Source of the DNA: an uncultured Rhodospirillales bacterium
GTDB lineage: Bacteria > Pseudomonadota > Alphaproteobacteria > ATCC43930 > CGMCC-115725
DNA: 64,000 bases
Assembly: GCA_903822185.1 (NCBI GenBank)
Contig: CAIJOA010000011.1
Location: 806,001-870,000, forward strand
Direction: 5' to 3'
Every line of letters starts with the position of its first letter. The stretch's first letter is position 1. Of this stretch, positions 55,177-64,000 are shown piece after piece. A program made the position numbers and the translations under genes. The notes under the pieces are model-generated. The model had not been told where the DNA came from and did no database searches. It saw nothing but the letters and a program-made list of their open reading frames with translations.

Positions 55177-56042
55177 TTGTTGAGAACGCGGCCCGCGACA
55201 GCGTCGAGGCGTTTCATCATCACCGGATCGCGCGCATCGGGCGAGGTGATGAGCGCGTAATCGAGGGCATGGCGGCAGCCTTCGCCGCATTCGGTGTCGG
55301 GACCGGCCAGCGGCACCAAGGCCTTAACCAGCGACTTCGCCGCCTCGGCATTCTTGGTCAGCACCTTGATGATCATATCGACCGTGACGTTGTCATGATC
55401 GGGATGCCAGCAATCGAAGTCGGTGATCATCGCGACGGTCGCGTAGCAAATCTCGGCTTCGCGGGCGAGCTTCGCCTCGGGCATGTTGGTCATGCCGATA
55501 ACGTCGCAATGCCATTGCTCGCGATAGAGATTGCTTTCGGCGAGGGTCGAGAATTGCGGCCCTTCCATGACGAGATACGTCCCGCCGCGTTTCATCTCGA
55601 TACCGACATTTCGGCCGGCGTGGGCGAGATGGTGGCCGAGGCGCTTACACACCGGATGCGCCATCGAGACATGCGCAACGCAGCCTTTACCGAAGAAACT
55701 TTTCTCGCGCGCAAAGGTCCGGTCGATGAATTGATCGACGAGTACGAACGCGCCCGGTGGAAGATCGGGGCTGAGGCTGCCCACTGCCGAGAGCGAGATC
55801 AGGTCGGTCACGCCCGAGCGTTTCAGCGCATCGATATTGGCGCGGAAATTGATCTCGCTGGGCGGGATGACATGGCCGCGCCCATGACGCGGCAGAAAGA
55901 CGATTTGAGTACCATCGAGCTTGCCGAAGCACAACTCATCCGAGGGTTCGCCGAAGGGCGACGCCACGCGACGCCATTCGATATCGGTGAGACCCTCGAT
56001 TTGATAGAGGCCGCTGCCTCCAAGAATGCCAATGACTGCCAT
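55173..56042 (-). CDS. mtnP: S-methyl-5'-thioadenosine phosphorylase
   Basis: 289 residues from the ATG at 56042 ([18 protein letters not shown]); the upstream frame is not conserved. Cleaves methylthioadenosine, a polyamine and quorum-signal by-product, into adenine and methylthioribose 1-phosphate, the substrate of MtnA encoded next. Family sites: [36 protein letters not shown] and [20 protein letters not shown]. First gene of the two-gene salvage operon. Confidence 0.96.
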   Translation of the reverse strand: MAVIGILGGSGLYQIEGLTDIEWRRVASPFGEPSDELCFGKLDGTQIVFLPRHGRGHVIPPSEINFRANIDALKRSGVTDLISLSAVGSLSPDLPPGAFVLVDQFIDRTFAREKSFFGKGCVAHVSMAHPVCKRLGHHLAHAGRNVGIEMKRGGTYLVMEGPQFSTLAESNLYREQWHCDVIGMTNMPEAKLAREAEICYATVAMITDFDCWHPDHDNVTVDMIIKVLTKNAEAAKSLVKALVPLAGPDTECGEGCRHALDYALITSPDARDPVMMKRLDAVAGRVLNK

Positions 56043-56108
56043 GGGGCGCAGTGTTCCAGGCGGAAGCGTGCGCGGCAACAGGAATTGTGACGCGAAAGCG
56101 TTTGTGGA

Positions 56109-57023
56109 ATGATCGCCCTCATGCGCTTCACGGCGATAGGGCTTTTGATTCTTCTCGGCAGCGTGCCAGCGCACGCGGAATCCAGCTATGTCACATCGGA
56201 TGTCACCATCGCGACCACCACCGGCGGCGTCCCGCAGGATATTCCGGCGCGATTACTGAAGCCCGAGGGCGATGGGCCTTTTCCGGCAATCGTGATGCTG
56301 CACGATTGCAGCGGACTTGGTCCGCGATCGAGCGGTGCGCCTGGACGCTGGAGCGCATTGCTGGCCGGCCAAGGCTATGTCGTCATCATTCCCGACAGCT
56401 TCACGCCGCGCGGCTTCCCGCAGGGCGTCTGCACGGCGCCTTTCGGGCCGCAGACCAATACGGTCAATCCGGTACCGCGCGCGGCCGATGCTTTGGCGAC
56501 ACTCGCCTTCCTGCGGACGCTTCCGTACATCGACGGCAAACGGATCGGGGTGATGGGCGGATCGCATGGCGGCACGACCACCTTGGCCGCAAATATTTTC
56601 GCCACCGGACAACCCAATGGCTTCGCGGCGGCGATTGCCTTTTATCCCGGATGCGGCGGACGTTTAGGCGAATGGAATGTCGATCGGCACCCCGCGCCAG
56701 GGCCGGTGACCGGTTATATCGGCACCTATCGTCCAGCGGCACCGCTGCTCATCCTGATCGGTGAAAAGGACGATTGGACACCGGCCGCAGATTGCAAGGT
56801 GATGGCGGAGCGCGCGCAGGCCGCCGGCTATCCGGTGACGATCAAGATCTATCCCGGCGCCTATCATGCGTTCGACAATAATTCGTCGCCGCGTTACATC
56901 GCCGAGCGCCGCAACATCAACAAGCCGGATGGCAGAGGAGCGACCACAGGCGGCGATGCCGCCGCCTGGGCCGATAGTATCAACGAAGTGAAATCGTTCT
57001 TCGCGCGCACGCTCGCGCGCTGA
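56109..57023 (+). CDS. Secreted dienelactone hydrolase-like alpha/beta hydrolase (Ser type)
   Basis: 304 residues from the ATG at 56109; an ATG at 56121 is equally possible. Signal peptide MRFTAIGLLILLGSVPAHA with cleavage before ESS. The fold is that of dienelactone hydrolases: VMLHDCSGLGPRS near residue 62, nucleophile GVMGGSHGGTTTL with serine instead of cysteine, acid in GEKDDWTP, histidine in PGAYHAFDN. Being exported and serine-based, it is functionally different from the two cytoplasmic Cys-type members in the window. It converges with petC and is divergent to mtnP. Confidence 0.88.
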   Translation: MIALMRFTAIGLLILLGSVPAHAESSYVTSDVTIATTTGGVPQDIPARLLKPEGDGPFPAIVMLHDCSGLGPRSSGAPGRWSALLAGQGYVVIIPDSFTPRGFPQGVCTAPFGPQTNTVNPVPRAADALATLAFLRTLPYIDGKRIGVMGGSHGGTTTLAANIFATGQPNGFAAAIAFYPGCGGRLGEWNVDRHPAPGPVTGYIGTYRPAAPLLILIGEKDDWTPAADCKVMAERAQAAGYPVTIKIYPGAYHAFDNNSSPRYIAERRNINKPDGRGATTGGDAAAWADSINEVKSFFARTLAR

Positions 57024-57044
57024 AGCAACGGGACGTCGGTCGGT

Positions 57045-57833
57045 TTAGTGAACCGACGCCCAGATCTTCCGCTTCGCCGCGTAGAGCACGCCGGTCATAA
57101 ACAGCAGGAAGATCATGACCTTCACGCCGGTACGCTTGCGATCTTCGAGATGCGGCTCGGCAGCCCATTGCAGAAAGGTCACGACGTCATGCGCTTCCTG
57201 TGCTGTCGTCGCCTTGGTGCCGTCGGCATAGGTGACGAGATCGTCGGAGAGCGGCGCCGGCATCGAGATCTGATGACCTGGGAAATGCTCATTGTACTGC
57301 ATCGTATCCGGCATCTTCATGCCCGCCGGCGTCGGCTTGTAGCCGGTGAGGATGCCATAGACGTAATCGGCATTGCCTTCACGCGCCTTGACGATCAGCG
57401 ACAGATCGGGCGGCAGCGCGCCGTTATGCGCGGCGCGATTGGCCTGATCGTTCGGGAACGGCGGCACAATATGATCGGACGCACGCGCCGGACGCTGGAA
57501 CATTTCACCCTGGTCGTTCGGACCATCGGTGGTTTCCTTCGCCGCCGCGATCGCTTTGACCTCGTCGTCGTTGTAGCCGAGGCCACCGCCTGGACCACCC
57601 GGACCGTAATCGCCGTAGGTGACGAGCTTCAGCGAGTGGCAGTTCGAGCAGACATTCTGGAACACCTCGAACCCACGCTGCAACGCGGCGCGATCATAGG
57701 TGCCGAACGGGCCGTCGAACGACCATTTCTGCTTTGCGAGCGGCGGCATCGCTTCTTCCTGCGCCATCGCGCCGGAAGAGAGAACAACAAAGCCGAGAGC
57801 GGCCAGACCAAGAGCGAGAACGTGCTTCCGCAT
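57045..57833 (-). CDS. petC: Cytochrome c1 (bc1 complex)
   Basis: 262 residues from the ATG at 57833, sharing bases with the petB stop (TAATG). Periplasmic haem protein anchored by a C-terminal helix. A signal peptide ending AMA|Q, haem-binding C62-x2-C65-H66 in VCSNCHSLKL, PDLSLIVKAREG, a methionine ligand in HQISMPAPL, and the final helix VMIFLLFMTGVLYAAKRK. Part of ubiquinol:cytochrome c oxidoreductase. A 7-bp inverted repeat (57039-57057) overlaps the stop codon. Confidence 0.96.
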   Translation of the reverse strand: MRKHVLALGLAALGFVVLSSGAMAQEEAMPPLAKQKWSFDGPFGTYDRAALQRGFEVFQNVCSNCHSLKLVTYGDYGPGGPGGGLGYNDDEVKAIAAAKETTDGPNDQGEMFQRPARASDHIVPPFPNDQANRAAHNGALPPDLSLIVKAREGNADYVYGILTGYKPTPAGMKMPDTMQYNEHFPGHQISMPAPLSDDLVTYADGTKATTAQEAHDVVTFLQWAAEPHLEDRKRTGVKVMIFLLFMTGVLYAAKRKIWASVH

Positions 57834-59104
57834 TACGGCTTCTCCATCGGCGCCGTGGCACCGGCAACCTTGCCGCCGCCTTTTTTGGTAACGGCTTCGC
57901 TGATGCTGTTGGGCAGCGGCAGCGGACGTTCGAAGATGCCGATCAACGGGAACAAAATCAGGAAGTGAACGAAGTAGTAGAGCGTGCCGAGACGGCCGGC
58001 GATCACCCACAGACCTTCGGGACGATGCGCGCCGACCATCGCCAGAAGGACGATGTCGATGACGAGCAGCCAGAAGACCCACTTATAAACCGGACGGAAC
58101 CGCGCGCTGCGCACCGGCGAGGTATCGAGCCAGGGCAGAATGAACAGCAGACCGATCGAGCCGAACATCGCCAACACGCCGGCGAGCTTCGCCTTGATGA
58201 AGAGGATATCGGGGACCGAACGGAGCATCGCGTAGAACGGCAGGAAGTACCATTCCGGCACGATTTCCGGCGGCGTCTGCAAGGGGTTGGCGCGGATGTA
58301 GTTCGCCGGATCGCCCAAAAGGTTCGGGCCGAAGAAGACGAAGCCGCAGAAGATCAACAGGAACACGCCAAGACCGAACATGTCTTTGATCGTGTAGTAG
58401 GGATGGAACGGGATGCTGTCCTGCGGGCCTTTGCGATCGATGCCCAGCGGATTGTTCGAGCCATGGGTATGGAGCGCCATAACGTGCAGCCCGACGATGC
58501 CCAGGATGACGAAGGGCAACAGGTAATGCAGCGCGTAGAAGCGGTTGAGCGTCGGATTATCGACCGAGAAGCCGCCCCAGAGCCAGGTCACGATCTCGTT
58601 GCCGACCAGCGGCACGGCCGAGAACAAGTTGGTGATGACCGTCGCGCCCCAGAAGCTCATCTGGCCCCACGGCAGCACATAGCCCATGAACGCCGTCGCC
58701 ATCATGCACAGCAGAATGACAACGCCGATCATCCACAGCAGTTCGCGTGGTTGCTTGTAGGAGCCGAAATAGAGGCCGCGGAAAATATGGATGTAGGTGA
58801 CGATGAAGAAGAACGACGCGCCGTTCATATGGATGTAACGGATCAACCAGCCGTAATTCACGTCGCGCATGATGCGTTCGACGGAGTCAAAGGCCAGATT
58901 GACGTTCGGCGTATATTCCATCGCCAGGAAAATCCCGGTGATGATCATGATCAACAGCATGATCCCGGCGAGCGACCCGTAGTTCCACCAATAATTCAGA
59001 TTCTTGGGGGTCGGGTACTCGTTGAGCTCATGATTCATGAAGGTGAAGATCGGCAACCGGTGATCGATCCACCGCACGACTTTATTCTGCGATTGCAGCG
59101 CCAT
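57833..59104 (-). CDS. petB: Cytochrome b (bc1 complex)
   Basis: 423 residues from the ATG at 59104. Eight-helix membrane subunit with the two b haems and quinol sites: [20 protein letters not shown], histidine-bearing helices [20 protein letters not shown] and [20 protein letters not shown], Qo-site [12 protein letters not shown] (PEWY motif). A 9-bp gap separates it from petA; it overlaps petC. Confidence 0.97.
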   Translation of the reverse strand: MALQSQNKVVRWIDHRLPIFTFMNHELNEYPTPKNLNYWWNYGSLAGIMLLIMIITGIFLAMEYTPNVNLAFDSVERIMRDVNYGWLIRYIHMNGASFFFIVTYIHIFRGLYFGSYKQPRELLWMIGVVILLCMMATAFMGYVLPWGQMSFWGATVITNLFSAVPLVGNEIVTWLWGGFSVDNPTLNRFYALHYLLPFVILGIVGLHVMALHTHGSNNPLGIDRKGPQDSIPFHPYYTIKDMFGLGVFLLIFCGFVFFGPNLLGDPANYIRANPLQTPPEIVPEWYFLPFYAMLRSVPDILFIKAKLAGVLAMFGSIGLLFILPWLDTSPVRSARFRPVYKWVFWLLVIDIVLLAMVGAHRPEGLWVIAGRLGTLYYFVHFLILFPLIGIFERPLPLPNSISEAVTKKGGGKVAGATAPMEKP

Positions 59105-59113
59105 CGGAATGTC

Positions 59114-59770
59114 CTAGATCTGCTCGACGGAATTGAAGTCGAAGGTTGAATCGGCTGGGTTTTCACCCACGCGGATGACCGTATCGCTGACGAAATGATA
59201 CGGCGGCACCGGCAAGTTATACGGCGCGGGCACGTTCTGGAACACGCGGCCGGCGAGGTCGTAACGCGAGCCGTGGCACGGGCAGAAATAGCCGCCTTGC
59301 CAGGACGCGCCGAGGCTTCCGCCCGGCTGCGGCACGAATTCCGGAATGCAGCCCAGATGCGTGCAGATGCCGACGAGAACCAGATATTCCGGCTTCACCG
59401 AGCGGCTATCGTTCTGCGCATAAGGCGGCTGCTGGTTGGCGGCCGATTGCGGATCGCGCAGTTGGCCTTTGACCTCGGGGGTCGCGAGCTTCGTGACCTG
59501 ATCGGGCGTGCGGCGGACGATGAAAATCGGACGGCTGCGCCACAGCACGATGATCTGCTGACCCGGTTGCAGGCTTTTCAGATCGACATCGATCGGCGCA
59601 CCGGCGGCTAGCGTATCCGCGGCCGGGTTCATGCTATCGACGAGCGGCCATAGAGCACATGCGGCGCCGACACCAGCGATCGCGGTTGCCGCGATCGACA
59701 GGAAATCGCGTCTCGTCCCGCCCTCGGGCGTATGTGCGTCCACTGGGCCGGGTTGCGCGGTTTCCGCCAT
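59114..59770 (-). CDS. petA: Rieske iron-sulphur subunit (bc1 complex)
   Basis: 218 residues from the ATG at 59770. Tat-type N-terminal anchor with RR at 20-21 (GTRRDFLSIAATAIAGV). The 2Fe-2S cluster is held by C136 and H138 of CTHLGC and C163 and H166 of CPCHGS, with C141-C165 as disulphide. Completes petABC in the standard alphaproteobacterial order. The promoter lies in the 148-bp divergent gap to trmL; no firm -35/-10 could be fixed. Confidence 0.97.
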   Translation of the reverse strand: MAETAQPGPVDAHTPEGGTRRDFLSIAATAIAGVGAACALWPLVDSMNPAADTLAAGAPIDVDLKSLQPGQQIIVLWRSRPIFIVRRTPDQVTKLATPEVKGQLRDPQSAANQQPPYAQNDSRSVKPEYLVLVGICTHLGCIPEFVPQPGGSLGASWQGGYFCPCHGSRYDLAGRVFQNVPAPYNLPVPPYHFVSDTVIRVGENPADSTFDFNSVEQI

Positions 59771-59918
59771 GAAATCCCCTCTCTCTCACTACACCCGAAC
59801 AAACTGAATCGGGCGCCCCACCACATCGCAGGCAATGTAATCCGCGCCGGAAGCTATAGTGTTGAGCGGAAGCTTCTATGCGACATCCTGCCGCACGAAA
59901 CAAGAGGTAGAGGGAGCC

Positions 59919-60380
59919 ATGCGGCTCGCGCTTTTCGAACCTGATATTCCGCAGAACACCGGCGCTATTTTGCGCCTCGCCGCCTGCCTCGGCGTCGGCG
60001 TCGATCTGATCGAGCCGTTCGGTTTCCTATGGGAAGACCGCCGGCTGAAGCGTGCGGGCATGGATTACCTCGACTCGGTCCCGCTCGAACGTCACAGCTC
60101 TTGGGCAAAGTTCCGCACAGCGCGCGGCCCCGGCCGGTTGGTTCTGCTGACGACAAGAGCCACCACGCCCTATCACCAATTCACCTTCGCCGCCGATGAC
60201 ACACTGCTGCTGGGGCGCGAGAGCAGTGGCGTACCGGAAGAGGTCCATCAGGCGGTCGATGCGCGGGTGATCGTGCCGATGCAACCAGCGCTGCGTTCGA
60301 TCAATGTGGCGATGACCGCCGCGATGGTGCTGGGCGAGGCCTTGCGGCAAACCGGGTTGCTGCCCGATAACAGCCCATGA
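59919..60380 (+). CDS. trmL: tRNA (cytidine(34)-2'-O)-methyltransferase
   Basis: 153 residues from the ATG at 59919 with AGGGAG upstream. SPOUT-class, knotted fold: [20 protein letters not shown] at the start, [34 protein letters not shown] (SAM-binding knot) and [18 protein letters not shown]. Methylates the wobble ribose of tRNA-Leu. Its stop overlaps the hemF start (ATGA). Confidence 0.95.
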   Translation: MRLALFEPDIPQNTGAILRLAACLGVGVDLIEPFGFLWEDRRLKRAGMDYLDSVPLERHSSWAKFRTARGPGRLVLLTTRATTPYHQFTFAADDTLLLGRESSGVPEEVHQAVDARVIVPMQPALRSINVAMTAAMVLGEALRQTGLLPDNSP

Positions 60381-61210
60381 CTGTTGATATCCAGAAAGAA
60401 GAAGCCCGGCGCTGGTTCGAAGCGCTGCGCGATCGCATCTGCGCCAGCCTTGAAGCCATCGAGGACGAATTCGATCCCGCAGGCGAGAAACAGCGCTTCG
60501 TGAAAAAGCCGTGGGATCGTGACGGCGGCGGTGGCGGCGTCATCGGCCTCATGCACGGCCGCGTCTTCGAGAAGGCCGGGGTCAATGTCTCGACCGTCAT
60601 GGGTGAATTCAGCCCGGAATTCCGGGCACAGATTCCCGGCGCCGCCGAAGACCCGCGCTTCTGGGCCAGCGGCATCTCGCTGGTGATCCATCCGCGCTCG
60701 CCGCTGGTGCCGGCGGTGCATATGAACACCCGCCATATCGTCACGACCAAAAGCTGGTTCGGCGGCGGCGCTGATCTGACGCCGATTTATCCCGACGAAA
60801 CCGATACGCGCGATTTTCACGCGGCCTTCGAAGCCGCCTGCGCCAAGCACGATCCGGACTACTACCCGCGCTTCAAGAAATGGTGCGACGAATATTTCTT
60901 TTTGAAGCACCGCAACGAAGCGCGCGGCGTCGGCGGCATCTTCTACGATTATCTCGACAAGGATTGGGCGAACGATTTTTCCTTCACCCGCGATGTCGGC
61001 GAGGCTTGGCTATCGATCTATCCGGCCCTGGTACGACGTCACTTCCGCGATCGTTGGACCGAAGAGCAGCGCGCCTATCAGCGCATGCGCCGTGGGCGCT
61101 ATGTCGAGTTCAACCTGATCTATGACCGCGGCACGCTGTTCGGGCTGAAGACCGGTGGCAACGTCGAAGCGATCATGATGTCGCTGCCGCCCGATGTGAG
61201 CTGGCCCTGA
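60377..61210 (+). CDS. hemF: Oxygen-dependent coproporphyrinogen III oxidase
   Basis: 277 residues from the ATG at 60377. Converts coproporphyrinogen III to protoporphyrinogen IX with O2, in haem synthesis; haem is needed for the neighbouring bc1 complex. Family pieces: [80 protein letters not shown]. Overlaps both neighbours by a few bases. Confidence 0.97.
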   Translation: MTVDIQKEEARRWFEALRDRICASLEAIEDEFDPAGEKQRFVKKPWDRDGGGGGVIGLMHGRVFEKAGVNVSTVMGEFSPEFRAQIPGAAEDPRFWASGISLVIHPRSPLVPAVHMNTRHIVTTKSWFGGGADLTPIYPDETDTRDFHAAFEAACAKHDPDYYPRFKKWCDEYFFLKHRNEARGVGGIFYDYLDKDWANDFSFTRDVGEAWLSIYPALVRRHFRDRWTEEQRAYQRMRRGRYVEFNLIYDRGTLFGLKTGGNVEAIMMSLPPDVSWP

Positions 61211-61695
61211 TGCGGATTTACGTCGCGAGTCCCCTCGGATTTTCCGAAGCCGGGCGGCATTTTTATTACGGCGTCATCATCCCCGCGCTTGAAGCGCAAG
61301 GTCATGACGTCGTCGATCCGTGGAAACTGACCTCGCCCGAGAAGATCGAAATGGCGACGCAGTTATCCTATGGCACAGCGAAGCGCGATGCTTGGAAGAT
61401 TCTGAATGCCGAGATCGCCGACAATAATCGTGAGGCCATCGATCAAAGCGATGCCGTCTTCGCGGTATTGGATGGGGTCGATGTCGATAGCGGCACGGCG
61501 TCGGAGATCGGATATGCCTTCGCCAAAGGGAAAAAGATCCTCGGCTATCGTGGCGATTTCCGCCTGTCGGCCGACAATGAAGGCGCGATCGTCAATCTTC
61601 AGGTCGAGAATTTCATTCTGCAGAGCGGCGGCAGCATCATCGCGCGGATGACGGAACTGCCGCATGCCCTGAGGCAGATAACGCCAGGCGGCTAA
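61210..61695 (+). CDS. Nucleoside 2-deoxyribosyltransferase
   Basis: 161 residues from the ATG at 61210, sharing a base with the hemF stop. Swaps the base of 2'-deoxyribonucleosides, purine/pyrimidine salvage. Fold pieces: IYVASPLGFSEAGRHFYYGV, DVVDPWK, AVFAVLDGVDVDSGTASEIG with the catalytic glutamate, and YRGDFRLSADNEGAIVN. Its 3-prime end overlaps the isocitrate-dehydrogenase-like gene by 4 bp, convergent. Confidence 0.9.
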   Translation: MRIYVASPLGFSEAGRHFYYGVIIPALEAQGHDVVDPWKLTSPEKIEMATQLSYGTAKRDAWKILNAEIADNNREAIDQSDAVFAVLDGVDVDSGTASEIGYAFAKGKKILGYRGDFRLSADNEGAIVNLQVENFILQSGGSIIARMTELPHALRQITPGG

Positions 61696-62708
61696 ACCCG
61701 CTTCGCGATCGCTGCGGCGAATTCCTGGGTCGAGGCTTTGCCGCCCATATCGCCGGTCCGCACATTATCCTCGTTGATCGCCCTGCTGATGCCTGCGCGC
61801 AGACGCTCCGCCAGATCGAGACGATCGACATGTTCCAGCATCAGCCCCGTGGCCAGCAGCAGCGAGACCGGATTGGCGATGCCCTTGCCGGCGATGTCTG
61901 GGGCCGAGCCGTGCACGGCCTCGAAAATCGCCGCATCGGCACCGATATTGGCGCCCGGCGCCAAACCTAATCCACCGACCAGCCCGGCCATTTCATCGGA
62001 CAAAATATCGCCGAATAGATTGGTGGTGACGATCACATCGAACTGCCAAGGATCGAGCACAAGCTGCATCGCGCAGGCATCGATGATGCGATCGTTCACC
62101 TCGATGCGGCCTTCATATTCCTTGGCGACCTCGCGGCCCATCTCAAGGAAAAGACCGGTCAGCGCTTTCAGCACGTTGGCCTTGTGGACGATGGTGATTT
62201 TTTTGCGGCCGTTCTTCACCGCATATTCGAAGGCATATTTGATGAGCCGGCGCGAGCCGGCCTTGGTGTTGACGCCCGACGCGACGGCGACGGCGTGCGG
62301 ATCGTCGCCGATCGGAATGTAATGCTCGAAGCCGACATAGAGGCCTTCGAGATTTTCGCGGAACAGGACGATGTCGATATTTTCATAGCGCTGTCCGGGG
62401 ATGATGGTCCGGACCGGGCGCACATTGGCATAGAGCGCGAATTCTTCGCGCAGCCGCACATTGACCGAACGGAAACCGCCGCCAACCGGCGTGGTGAGAG
62501 GGCCTTTGAGCGCGAGGCGCGTACGGCGAATACTGTCGAGGGTCGCAGCCGGCAGTGCATCGCCGCATTGCTGGATCGCAGCCATGCCACCTTGCTGAAG
62601 GTCCCAATCGAAAGGCGAGCCCATCGCACCGAGGACGGTCTTAACCGCCTCGACGATCTCCGGTCCGATGCCGTCGCCGGGAATCAGAGTCGCTGCAATG
62701 CCTGCCAT
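61692..62708 (-). CDS. Isocitrate/isopropylmalate dehydrogenase family protein
   Basis: 338 residues from the ATG at 62708. Beta-decarboxylating dehydrogenase: TLIPGDGIGPEIVEAV at the start, RLREEFALYANVRPVRTI (substrate arginines), FRENLEGLYVGFEH, VHKANVLKALTGLFLEM with lysine, and NLFGDILSDEMAGLVGGLG with the metal aspartates, followed by EAVHGSAPDIAGKGIANP. Size and NAD-type pattern resemble NAD-dependent isocitrate dehydrogenase (IDH3-like) more than LeuB, but substrate cannot be fixed by eye. Confidence 0.9.
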   Translation of the reverse strand: MAGIAATLIPGDGIGPEIVEAVKTVLGAMGSPFDWDLQQGGMAAIQQCGDALPAATLDSIRRTRLALKGPLTTPVGGGFRSVNVRLREEFALYANVRPVRTIIPGQRYENIDIVLFRENLEGLYVGFEHYIPIGDDPHAVAVASGVNTKAGSRRLIKYAFEYAVKNGRKKITIVHKANVLKALTGLFLEMGREVAKEYEGRIEVNDRIIDACAMQLVLDPWQFDVIVTTNLFGDILSDEMAGLVGGLGLAPGANIGADAAIFEAVHGSAPDIAGKGIANPVSLLLATGLMLEHVDRLDLAERLRAGISRAINEDNVRTGDMGGKASTQEFAAAIAKRV

Positions 62709-62819
62709 GTTCTGCTCGCTCCTTCAATGAGGTGCCGTCGCGCTGGCGATAAAAACCTTACACCCGATTATGCGCGCGAGGGGTGGGGCATCTTGTCTCC
62801 CTTATGGTTAATTTCGTGT

Positions 62820-64000
62820 TTACGTTTTAGGCAAGGTCGCATCGACGCGGTGCTGCAAGTCGGACAGCAGCGCATCGCGATGGGCTTTGAAATCGCCCAT
62901 TACCCATGCGGTTTCGAGCGCCTTGAGATGTTGGCCGACATCGGGGCCTGGCAAAACGCCGAGCGCGGTTACGTCACCGCCCTTCAACGGGAAGACCGGT
63001 ATTTTCCAGCGTTTGGCCGCCACGAGTAACGGCTTCACTTTGTCCACGTCGCCCGTGATCGCCGCCGTAACCAGCACGCGGTCGATATAGGTGTCATGAC
63101 CCAGGCGATAAATATCCCGATGCTGTGCAGCGGCATCTGCGGCGAGGTCCAGCGGCGCGTCGATCCCGATCAGCCGGTCGCGTTGGTCGTTTGAAAGCTT
63201 CAGTTTTGTCGCGACAGCAGCAGCATCGGCTTCGATCAAAAGACCCAGGCGGCGCAACGGATCGGCAGTCATCTCGATTTTGATGAGCCGGGCCAGCATC
63301 TCAAGCGGTCGCGCATGCGGCACGAGCCGCGCGAGGACACCGTCCTCGGCCATCATGGCGAGGCTGGGCAGCGGGTTACGCGCGCCGAGCAGCTTCAACA
63401 TTTCCATGCGCAACCGCTCGCCCGAGAGGGTCGGCAACAGCGCCGCCGAAGCATGGCAAGCCGCGCGCGCGGCCGGATCGGCCTCGCCGCGCCCATACCA
63501 GGCGTGGAAACGATAAAAACGCAGCAGCCGCAGCACATCCTCGCGAATACGCAATGCCGGGTCGCCGACGAAACGGACCTTGCCCGCGCGCAGATCGCGC
63601 AGCCCGTCGTGATAGTCGAATACCTCGCCATCGAGGGTCATCGATAAGGCGTTCATCGTGAAATCGCGGCGGCGCGAGTCTTCTTCCCAATCCGCCGAAA
63701 ACGCGACGGTCGCGTGCCGCCCAAACGTCTCGACGTCGCGGCGCAGCGTCGTGATCTCGAACGGACGCCCCGATGCGACGGCCGTGATCGTGCCATGCGC
63801 GATGCCGGTCGGCACGGCCTTGAGGCCGGCGGCTTCGAGCCGGCGCGTCACCTCTTCGGGGTAAAGCGGCGTTGCGATATCGATATCGCCGATCGGCCGT
63901 TTGAGGATCGTGTCGCGCACACTGCCGCCGACAAAACGCGCATCGCCTTTGAGCGCCGTCATCACGGCGTGCGTGGCGCCCTCTTCCATCCAGTCGGTCG
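62820..64000 (-). CDS. CCA tRNA nucleotidyltransferase (class II type), 5-prime end outside window
   Basis: At least 389 residues. The first ATG in the window is at 63989, but the frame stays open to the edge (codons TDW precede it) and homologues carry a short N-terminal helix, so the true start is probably beyond 64000. Visible: RFVGGSVRDTILKRPIGDIDIAT with the GGxVRD and DxD catalytic motifs, RRDFTMNALSM, the RIREDVLRLLRFYRFHA neck, and a helical tail. Adds or repairs the 3-prime CCA of tRNAs. Confidence 0.92.
   Translation of the reverse strand, partial: TDWMEEGATHAVMTALKGDARFVGGSVRDTILKRPIGDIDIATPLYPEEVTRRLEAAGLKAVPTGIAHGTITAVASGRPFEITTLRRDVETFGRHATVAFSADWEEDSRRRDFTMNALSMTLDGEVFDYHDGLRDLRAGKVRFVGDPALRIREDVLRLLRFYRFHAWYGRGEADPAARAACHASAALLPTLSGERLRMEMLKLLGARNPLPSLAMMAEDGVLARLVPHARPLEMLARLIKIEMTADPLRRLGLLIEADAAAVATKLKLSNDQRDRLIGIDAPLDLAADAAAQHRDIYRLGHDTYIDRVLVTAAITGDVDKVKPLLVAAKRWKIPVFPLKGGDVTALGVLPGPDVGQHLKALETAWVMGDFKAHRDALLSDLQHRVDATLPKT

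Noticed and set aside
57734-59149. 471-codon plus-strand frame opposite petB/petC
   Set aside because: Antisense shadow of the bc1 genes; composition is Asp/Glu/Arg/His-rich without pattern.

Overview
The window is 64 kb of GC-rich, gene-dense bacterial chromosome. Gene content points to an alphaproteobacterium, probably Rhodospirillales-like: a three-gene petABC operon with divergent trmL-hemF, a MarR/OmpR pair resembling Rhodobacter PetP-PetR, a phasin, UbiK, a COQ9-like TetR protein and GTTC-N7-GTTC SOS boxes. No rRNA, tRNA, CRISPR array or insertion sequence was seen. The left third (1-28 kb) is accessory in character. The right part (28-64 kb) is mostly conserved housekeeping genes in tight operons.

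1-10.9 kb: the end of a LysR regulator, a carboxymuconolactone-decarboxylase-like protein, then an ABC importer operon with four consecutive paralogous substrate-binding proteins, one fused permease and one ATPase. A five-hairpin RNA candidate ending in a strong terminator precedes the operon. After it come palindromic (REP-like) repeats on both sides of a small GIY-YIG gene, and an orphan hydantoinase B. 10.8-12.5 kb: an AT-rich island encoding a nucleotidyltransferase-like protein and a DUF262 protein in overlapping frames. This is the best candidate for an uncharacterised (defence-type) system. 12.5-17.5 kb: an XRE regulator with a divergent methyltransferase, small coupled proteins, a lipoprotein, an AhpD-like protein, a VOC protein, and a 55-residue membrane ORF behind an SOS box.

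17.8-28.8 kb: an amidohydrolase; two divergent membrane proteins sharing a transmembrane hairpin; and a secreted protein / PqqD-like chaperone / HprK-related kinase cassette of the HPr-rel-A type, whose chaperone frame is shifted at a C5 tract. Then MsrP and a CoxL-like molybdoenzyme, divergent over a shared 340-bp region, a dienelactone hydrolase, aquaporin and an aspartate-type aminotransferase.

28.9-45 kb: uvrB, an SDR, uvrC, pgsA and molybdenum-cofactor genes (mobB, moeA, moaD, moaE), which suit the molybdoenzymes to the left. Next are ilvE, the PetP/PetR-like regulators with a sensor kinase, an orphan HATPase protein, phasin with a COQ9-like TetR protein, proC-ybjN, and ubiK. 45-64 kb: hldD-lgt-midA-pgeF, a duplicated-domain lipoprotein, prs-rplY-pth-ychF, mtnP-mtnA (methionine salvage), petABC, trmL-hemF-nucleoside deoxyribosyltransferase, an isocitrate/isopropylmalate dehydrogenase family gene, and a CCA-adding enzyme running off the end.
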